From positions 1-32,778 of the forward strand of contig JAQCNN010000101.1 of assembly GCA_028275005.1 (NCBI GenBank): a stretch of 32,778 nucleotides of DNA, read 5' to 3'. The notes beneath the pieces were generated by a model, which saw nothing but the letters and a program-made list of their open reading frames with translations, was not told the DNA's origin and did not search any database. This DNA comes from Salinirussus sp. (lineage in GTDB: Archaea; Halobacteriota; Halobacteria; Halobacteriales; Haloarculaceae). Position 1 is the first letter of the stretch, and the number at the start of each line of letters is the position of its first letter. Positions 26,461 to 32,778 of the stretch are shown in pieces. The position numbers and the translations under genes are program-made.

Positions 26461-26765
26461 ACCTCATATTCGCGTTTCATCGGAATAAATAGCCGTGGTA
26501 CCCGGCCTCCACCTGTCGCCGGCGACTCACCCCCGACCGGCTTACCCCTGGCCTTCGAGACACTCGTGTCTCCCCTCGGCGGAGCCATGAGTGTGCAGCC
26601 GTGTGGGGCCCACAGTGCTAAATCCCGCCCTCCCGGCGCAGGGTCCCGGTGTGTCCCGAGCCGGAAACCCCCGTGTTCGCCAGGACCCGCCGGCCCGAAC
26701 CCTGACCTGCCCGCTGTTGCTGTCCGACGGCCGTCAACCGACCGGGTGACCGCCTCAGTAGCCTG

Positions 26766-28763
26766 TCACCGCTCGAAGGCCGGGTCGCGCAGTGACCCGA
26801 CCTGTCCCATCGCCTCGGCCGGGAGCCGTCGGCTCCCGGCGGCCAGGTTCGCGACCAGGTGGTCCGGGTCCGTGCTCGATGGGATCGGGACGACACCACG
26901 GGTGACAGCCCAGGCTATGACGACACCTGCCGGCGAGAGCCCCTCCTCCTCCCCGACCGCCGCCAGGACCGGCTCCTCGAGCAGCCCTGGCGCCGACAGC
27001 GGGGAGTGGGCGACGACCCTGATCCCCCGGTCGTGACAGAACTCGACGAGTTCGGGCCGGGGCTGGTAGGGGTGGACCTCCACCTGGACCAGCGCCGGCG
27101 GGACGGAGCCGGTCCGGAGCACCGTCCGGAGCTGGTCGACCGAGACGTTACACACCCCGAGGGTGCGTGCCCACCCGCGCTCGTGGACGGCTTCGAGATT
27201 CTCCCAGGCTTCGGCCAGTGACACGTCCGCCGTCACCGGCTCGCCGTCGGCGTCCGTCGGGAACGTGAGCGCCTCCTGGCGCTCGACCGGCTGTTCGGCC
27301 AGCCGCTCCAGGGCACCCTGGTGGGCCCACGCCGCCGGCCAGTGAAGCGAATAACAGTCGAGCGTCTCGACCCCGAGCTCCTCGCGGCTACCCGCACACG
27401 CCTCGAGCAGGTGCTCACGACGGTGATTCGTCCGCCAGACCTTCCCGAGCACGAAGAGGTGGTCGCGGTCGGGTGTCCCGGGCGCCGCCAGCAGGTCGCC
27501 GATCCGGTGTTCGTTGCCGTACAGCTCCGCGGAGTCAAGCAGCCGGTAGCCCGCGTCGAGCGCCTGCGCGATGGAGTCGACCCGGTCGACGTACTCCTCG
27601 CCACGGTACCGCGAGCAGCCGAGACCGACCGGCGGGAGCCGGATAGCGGCGTCCCGGCCGGGCGGGCCGTCCCTGTCACCGTTTGCCGCTGCGTGTCGCC
27701 CGTTGCCCGCCGGCCGACCGACCGGTGCGGGCACCGGGTCGGCGGTCGCGCCGTGCCCGTCGACGGCGACCGGCTCGCCGGTCTCCGCCGCCCGCTCGAT
27801 GGCGTTACACACCGCGACGATGTGAGAGGCCCGGCGCCCGCCGGCTCGCGGCGGGTCGCCGGCGGCGATAGCTGTCGCGAACGCCTCGACGGCGTCGAGG
27901 CGGTCCCGCTCGGTCGGTGGGGCCTGTGGCGGGACCGGGGTGTAGCCTCGGCCGGCGCGGCCGAACTGGACGGTGTCGCGGTCGGTCCCGAGGGCGCCGG
28001 TGTCGCCGAGGTAGACGGAGCCGTCGTCGCCGTGGAACTCGAGCCCGTAGAACTCCCGGGCACGGTGGGGGACGTAGAGGCTAGCACTCAGCCGGGCGAC
28101 CGGCCCGCCGGCAAAGGCAAGCGTCGCCTCGATGTGACTCGGCGCCGACGGCGTCCGGTCCTCACGGTCAGGCCACACATCGAGGCTGTCGGCGGTTCGG
28201 ACCCGCTCGACGGGGCCGAACCACGCGACCAGCAGCGCGAGGGGGTAGACACCGCCGTCGTACAGCGGCCCAACCTCCAGAAAGGACGCCGGCCGGTCGT
28301 GCCACTCGGTGACCCGGCCAACGTGGGCGTGTGCGTAGCAGAGCCGGACCGTCCCCGTCCGCCCGTCGGCGAGTGTGCGGCCGGCGAGCCGCTGGGCGGG
28401 GCCGACGGCCGGCGCACACGCCAGCCCGAGACCGCGACGGCGGGCGGTCGCGACCAGTTCCCGCGCGCGGTCGGCATCCAGCGCCAGCGGTTTCTGTGAG
28501 TAGACGTGGCGGCCGGCGGTCAGTGCCTGTTCGGTCACGGCCGCGTGGGCCGCGTGCCCGGTCAGATTCACCACCACCGGGGCGTCGACCGTCGCCAGCG
28601 CCCGGTCGAGGTCGGTAAACTCGCGGGCGCCGTGGTCGCCGGCCAGTGCCGCTGCGCGCTCCGGGTCGAGGTCACAGACGCCCGCCAGCGAGAGCGGGCT
28701 CTCCGCGAGCCCCGCCGCGTAGTCGGCCGCGACTGCGCCGGCCCCGACAAACAGACAGTTCAC
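26766..28763 (-). CDS. Gfo/Idh/MocA-type oxidoreductase fused to aldo/keto reductase
   Basis: N-terminal Rossmann VNCLFVGAGAVAADYAAGL, SQKPLALD, SFLEVGPLYDGGVYPLALLVAWFG; C-terminal AKR with tetrad residues (LLDSAELYG, GKVW, SLHWP) and VGLGCSRYRGEEY. GTG at 28763 has CTTATG ~28 nt upstream; ATG at 28790 is the alternative start. Confidence 0.85.
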   Translation of the reverse strand: MNCLFVGAGAVAADYAAGLAESPLSLAGVCDLDPERAAALAGDHGAREFTDLDRALATVDAPVVVNLTGHAAHAAVTEQALTAGRHVYSQKPLALDADRARELVATARRRGLGLACAPAVGPAQRLAGRTLADGRTGTVRLCYAHAHVGRVTEWHDRPASFLEVGPLYDGGVYPLALLVAWFGPVERVRTADSLDVWPDREDRTPSAPSHIEATLAFAGGPVARLSASLYVPHRAREFYGLEFHGDDGSVYLGDTGALGTDRDTVQFGRAGRGYTPVPPQAPPTERDRLDAVEAFATAIAAGDPPRAGGRRASHIVAVCNAIERAAETGEPVAVDGHGATADPVPAPVGRPAGNGRHAAANGDRDGPPGRDAAIRLPPVGLGCSRYRGEEYVDRVDSIAQALDAGYRLLDSAELYGNEHRIGDLLAAPGTPDRDHLFVLGKVWRTNHRREHLLEACAGSREELGVETLDCYSLHWPAAWAHQGALERLAEQPVERQEALTFPTDADGEPVTADVSLAEAWENLEAVHERGWARTLGVCNVSVDQLRTVLRTGSVPPALVQVEVHPYQPRPELVEFCHDRGIRVVAHSPLSAPGLLEEPVLAAVGEEEGLSPAGVVIAWAVTRGVVPIPSSTDPDHLVANLAAGSRRLPAEAMGQVGSLRDPAFER

Positions 28764-28858
28764 ACCACCCACCCGGGGCGCCAAACGCATAAGTGCCGCC
28801 GCCGAGCCGAGAGAGCTTTGCGCTTGCCGCCACAACTGCTCGTGTGCGAGAACAGGGT

Positions 28859-29731
28859 ATGGGACTGCTCGGGACGGCCTACCTCCGGGCGCTACAGGCT
28901 GTTGGCCGCCGCCTCCCCTACGGAACCAGCGTCTACGAGCGCGAGTGGGACGTGTTGGTCGTCCTGGACGGCTGCCGGGTCGACACGCTCCGGCGGGTCG
29001 CCGCCGACGTCTCGGCGGTCGGCGAGGTCGGCGCGGTCCGGTCGGTCGGGTCGTCCTCATCGGAGTGGCTAGAGCGGACCTTCGACCCCGCGCGGGCCCC
29101 GGTCGACCGGACGGTGATGGTGACGGGCAACACCTGGACCGACCGGTATCTCGACGCCACGGCCTTCGCCGCGCTCGACGAGGTCTGGAAGTACGCCTGG
29201 GACGAGGAACACAACACGGTGCCGGCGCGGGCTGTCACCGACCGTGCGGTGGCGACCGCCCGCGAGCGCGACCCCGACCGGCTGGTCGTCCACTACATGC
29301 AGCCCCATCACCCGTTCGTCCCGGACCCGCTCGCCAGCGACGACGGCCTCACCAGAAGCGGTGCGGCGAGCAGTGACACCAACCCGTGGGTGTTACTCCG
29401 CCGCGGCGAGGTGTCAGCCGAGCGCGTCCGGACGGCCTACCGCGCGAATCTCCGGTACGTGCTGGCGGAGGTGGCAACCCTGGTCGAGAACGTCGCCGGC
29501 CGGGTGGCTATCACGGCCGACCACGCCAACCTGTTCGGGGAGTGGGGGCTGTACGGTCACCCGATGCACACCCCGGTGCCCGCGCTGTTGCGGGTCCCCT
29601 GGGCCGAGACCACGGGCGAGGACCGCCGGACCCGCGACCCCGACCACGAACCGCCGGAGCCGCTCCCGGTCTCCCGGGTCTACGGCGGCAGTGACCGCGA
29701 CCGACTGGCCGCGCTCGGGTATCTCGGATAG
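28859..29731 (+). CDS. Alkaline phosphatase/sulfatase superfamily protein
   Basis: VLVVLDGCRVDTLRRV, HYMQPHHPFVPDP, VAITADHANLFGEWGLYGHPMH metal-site motifs. Confidence 0.72.
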   Translation: MGLLGTAYLRALQAVGRRLPYGTSVYEREWDVLVVLDGCRVDTLRRVAADVSAVGEVGAVRSVGSSSSEWLERTFDPARAPVDRTVMVTGNTWTDRYLDATAFAALDEVWKYAWDEEHNTVPARAVTDRAVATARERDPDRLVVHYMQPHHPFVPDPLASDDGLTRSGAASSDTNPWVLLRRGEVSAERVRTAYRANLRYVLAEVATLVENVAGRVAITADHANLFGEWGLYGHPMHTPVPALLRVPWAETTGEDRRTRDPDHEPPEPLPVSRVYGGSDRDRLAALGYLG

Positions 29732-29842
29732 CCACAGGTTTTAGTGACAGACCCTCCTGGTTTGCGCCGTGTATTTGAAGGGCTCGCGCCTGTACGCTCG
29801 CTGTCCGGAGACGCTGTACCGCCCTGGAGGTCAGTGCCCGCG

Positions 29843-30847
29843 ATGACCGCCCGCTCGCTGTACTTCTCCGAGCCGGAGTCGGTGACCGTCCGCGAGCGGC
29901 CGGTGCCCGACCCCGGCCCCGGCGAGGTCCGGGTTCGGACCGAGCTATCCGCGGTCAGCCCGGGCACCGAGCTGCTGGTCTACCGGGGGGAGGTCCCCGG
30001 GTCGATGCGCGCCGACGAGACTATCGACGCGCTCGGGGGGACACTCTCCTATCCGCTGCAGTACGGTTACGCCGCCGTCGGGCGGGTGACGGCACTCGGT
30101 GAGGGGGTCGAGGAGTCCTGGCTCGACCGCCAGGTGTTCTCGTTCAACCCCCACGAGAGTCACTTCCTCGCCGAGCCGGCGGACCTCGTCGCGACGGACC
30201 TGCCGACCGAGCGGGCGCTCCTGCTCCCAAACGCCGAGGCGGCGGTCAGCTTCGCGATGGACGCCCGCCCCCGGCCCGGTGCCAGGGTCACCGTCTTTGG
30301 GCAGGGGGCGGTCGGACTGTTGACGACAGCCATCCTCGCCGAGTTCCCCCTCGCGGAGTTGGTGGCCGTCGACCGGGTGCCCGAGCGCCGCGAGCAGGCC
30401 CGGGCGTTCGGCGCCGACCGCGCTGTCCCGCCGGCCGAGGTGGAGGCGACCGTCGACGACGACGGCGCAGACGTCGCGGTCGAACTCTCGGGCTCGCCGG
30501 CGGCGCTGAACGACGCGATAGCGACGACCGGCTACGCCGGCCGGGTGGTCGTCGGCTCGTGGTACGGCACCAAGCCCGCCGAACTCGACCTGGGTGGGCG
30601 CTACCACCGCAGCCACATCCGGGTGCGCAGCAGCCAGGTCAGCCGGGTCGACCCCGACCACGCCGACCGGTGGGACAAGGACCGCCGGCTGGCGTACGTC
30701 CGCTCCTGGCTGGGCGATGCCGACGCCGACCTCCCGGCGCTGTTGACCCACCGTGTCCCCGTCGAGGAGGCCGCGGACGCCTACGCCATGCTCGAGAACC
30801 GCGAGGACGGCGCCATCCAGGTGGCGTTCACCTACGACCGGGACTGA
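29843..30847 (+). CDS. Zinc-type MDR dehydrogenase family oxidoreductase
   Basis: PDPGPGEVRVRTELSAVSPGTELLVYRGEVPG, VTVFGQGAVGLLTTAIL, VELSGSPAALNDAI, VVVGSWYG. Confidence 0.82.
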   Translation: MTARSLYFSEPESVTVRERPVPDPGPGEVRVRTELSAVSPGTELLVYRGEVPGSMRADETIDALGGTLSYPLQYGYAAVGRVTALGEGVEESWLDRQVFSFNPHESHFLAEPADLVATDLPTERALLLPNAEAAVSFAMDARPRPGARVTVFGQGAVGLLTTAILAEFPLAELVAVDRVPERREQARAFGADRAVPPAEVEATVDDDGADVAVELSGSPAALNDAIATTGYAGRVVVGSWYGTKPAELDLGGRYHRSHIRVRSSQVSRVDPDHADRWDKDRRLAYVRSWLGDADADLPALLTHRVPVEEAADAYAMLENREDGAIQVAFTYDRD

Positions 30848-30981
30848 TACTGCTGGCTGTAACTGCCCGAAGATATCCGCGACCCCGGGGTCGTGAAATT
30901 CCTCACAGACGTACAGCCGGCAGTATGAGACGCCCCCGGTCGACCGGAGATTTAGGTAGCCGGAGCCCGATGTATTCAGGG

Positions 30982-31359
30982 ATGTATACAACGACGGTGC
31001 GGACGGACTTTGTCGCCCAGCACTACCTCACAGTTCCGGACCCGGGCCCGGAGGGTGAGCCCCACTCCCACCACTACGAGGTCGAACTGGAGTTTCGCGG
31101 GCCGGCGCTGAACGAGTACGACTACCTGGTGAACATCGACGACGCGGAAGCCGCGCTGTCGGACCTGGCCGACCGCTACCGGGATACGATGCTCAACGAC
31201 CTCCCGGAGTTCGAGGGGTACAACCCCAGTGTCGAGCGGTTCGCGCGCGTCACCTTCGGCCGTGTGACCGACCGGGTCACCAGCGAGACCGTGACCGAAC
31301 TCGCGGTGACGGTCTGGGAGGACGACCAGGCCGCTGCCGGCTACGACGCGGCGGTATGA
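30982..31359 (+). CDS. 6-pyruvoyltetrahydropterin synthase / 6-carboxytetrahydropterin synthase (QueD) fold protein, atypical active site
   Basis: FVAQHYL...HSHHYEVELEF (Zn-His pattern), LNDLPEFEGYNPSVERFA, LAVTVWED; no Cys in the protein. In-frame ATG at 30970 is an alternative start. Confidence 0.8.
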   Translation: MYTTTVRTDFVAQHYLTVPDPGPEGEPHSHHYEVELEFRGPALNEYDYLVNIDDAEAALSDLADRYRDTMLNDLPEFEGYNPSVERFARVTFGRVTDRVTSETVTELAVTVWEDDQAAAGYDAAV

Positions 31360-32486
31360 GGGTCGGGTTGACGCTGTACGGCGACCTCGACGAGCGGTCC
31401 GGCGGGTTCCGGTACGACCGCCGACTCCTCGAGGAGCTGGAGGCCGCCGGCGACGAGGTCGAGGTAATCTCGTTGCCCTGGCGCTCCTACCCCCGGGGAC
31501 TGCTCGATTCGCTCTCCCCGCAGGTCCGCGAGCGCCTCGCGACCGACGTGGACGTGATGTTACAGGACGAACTCGCCCACCCGTCACTGCTCGGCCACAC
31601 ACAGGGGTTACCCTATCCGGTGGTGAGTATCGTCCATCACCTCCGGGCCAGCGAGGCCCGGCCGCTGGCGCCGGTGTACCGGCGGCTCGAATCCCGGTAC
31701 CTCTCGGGGGTCGACGCCGTTGTCTGTAACAGCCACGCGACCTGTGACGCCGTCACGGCGTTGGGTGTCGACCCGGCGGACACACTCGTCGCGCCGCCGG
31801 CCGGCGACCGGTTCGACCCCGCCGTCGACGACACACAGGTCCGCCGTCGTGCCCAGGAGGAGCCACTCCAGGTCGTCTTTGTTGGCAACGTCACCCCCCG
31901 AAAAGGGCTCGACACGCTTGTCGACGCCCTGGCACGCGTCGATACCCCGGTCCACCTGACGGCCGTTGGCCGGCCTGTCGACCAGGAGTACTACGACAGC
32001 GTGCGGGCTCGCGCCCGTGACCACGGCCTCGCCGACCGGGTGACATTCGCCGGGGAACTGTCCGACGACGCCCTCGCGGCGACGCTACAGGAGAGTCACG
32101 TCCTCGCCGTCCCCTCGCGTCACGAGGGGTTCGGCATCGTCTACCTGGAGGGGATGGGCTTTGGACTGCCGGCCGTCGCCAGCGCCGCCGGCGGCGCAGC
32201 AGAGGTCGTCGCCGACGGCGAGACGGGTGTGCTCGTCGACCCCGATGACCCCGCGGCGGTCGCCGAGAGCCTGAACGCGCTGGGGCGTGACCGTGACCGC
32301 CTGACCCGGATGGGTACGGCCGCACGGGACCGGTACGACTCACACCCGGACTGGTCGGAGACCGCATCCGAGGTCCGGTCCCTGCTCGCTCGGGTCGCAC
32401 GGGCCGGCGAGGGGGGACACGAGGCTGCCGACGCGGACACCGAGACCGGCCCAAGCGGCGACACCGGCCGGGAGGCACGGTCGTGA
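31356..32486 (+). CDS. GT4-type glycosyltransferase
   Basis: VVFVGNVTPRKGLDTLVDAL, VLAVPSRHEGFGIVYLEGMGFGLPAVASAAGGAAEVV; 4-bp overlap with preceding gene. Confidence 0.9.
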   Translation: MRVGLTLYGDLDERSGGFRYDRRLLEELEAAGDEVEVISLPWRSYPRGLLDSLSPQVRERLATDVDVMLQDELAHPSLLGHTQGLPYPVVSIVHHLRASEARPLAPVYRRLESRYLSGVDAVVCNSHATCDAVTALGVDPADTLVAPPAGDRFDPAVDDTQVRRRAQEEPLQVVFVGNVTPRKGLDTLVDALARVDTPVHLTAVGRPVDQEYYDSVRARARDHGLADRVTFAGELSDDALAATLQESHVLAVPSRHEGFGIVYLEGMGFGLPAVASAAGGAAEVVADGETGVLVDPDDPAAVAESLNALGRDRDRLTRMGTAARDRYDSHPDWSETASEVRSLLARVARAGEGGHEAADADTETGPSGDTGREARS

Positions 32487-32778
32487 CCGACACCGACTTC
32501 CAGCGGTATCTCGCCGCCAAACGAGGCGTCGACGACCGCGGGCTGGACCGACGCCTGCTCGAGCGTCTCTCCGCGGGGCTGGCCGAGGAGACCCCCGCCG
32601 AGGACACACTCCGGGTCGTCGAGGTGGGAGCCGGGGTCGGCACGATGGTCGAGCGCCTCCTCGAGTGGGACCTGCTGCCGCCCGGGCGGACACACTACAC
32701 GGCCGTCGACGTGGACCCCGACAGCGTCACCACAATCCGTGACCGTCTCACCGAGTGGGCCGCCGGACAGGACCTGAC
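32483..32778 (+). CDS. Class I SAM-dependent methyltransferase, truncated by window end
   Basis: GTG start overlapping the GT4 stop (GTGA); VTDTDFQRYLAAKRGVDDRGLDRRLLERLSAGLAEETPAEDTLRVVEVGAGVGTMVERLL...HYTAVDVDPDSVTTI. Confidence 0.75.
   Translation, partial: MTDTDFQRYLAAKRGVDDRGLDRRLLERLSAGLAEETPAEDTLRVVEVGAGVGTMVERLLEWDLLPPGRTHYTAVDVDPDSVTTIRDRLTEWAAGQDL

Noticed and set aside
27321-28499. 392-aa plus-strand ORF opposite the Gfo/Idh-AKR fusion
   Set aside because: Shadow frame of a real gene; no recognisable motifs.
1-32778. CRISPR arrays, transposases or integrases
   Set aside because: No regularly spaced repeats and no transposase/integrase motifs seen in the translated ORFs.

Overview
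High-GC haloarchaeal chromosomal DNA that appears to span a main replication origin (oriC1-type). Orc1/Cdc6 (minus strand) and the oapA-oapB-oapC genes (plus strand) flank a ~1.1 kb non-coding region. That region holds a perfect 28-bp inverted ORB-type repeat (11881-11908 / 12189-12216), further degenerate ORB-like copies, an AT-richer centre with six CTAG tetramers in 80 bp, and a mirror-image purine/pyrimidine strand bias. Around it lie replication and repair genes (PolD small subunit, Hef, an XPD/Rad3-like Fe-S helicase) and housekeeping genes (malate synthase, serB, metY, signal peptidase, mdh, Sjogren-antigen-like zinc ribbon protein, dolichol-kinase-like, glyS, CBS protein, serA, thrC). 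The right end (26766-32778) is a less familiar accessory cluster: a Gfo/Idh/MocA + aldo-keto reductase fusion, an AlkP/sulfatase-like protein, an MDR dehydrogenase, a cysteine-free PTPS/QueD-fold protein, a GT4 glycosyltransferase and a truncated SAM methyltransferase. The last three genes overlap by a few bases. I found no rRNA, tRNA, CRISPR array or transposase. Product calls come from recognising protein motifs by eye; no database search was run.
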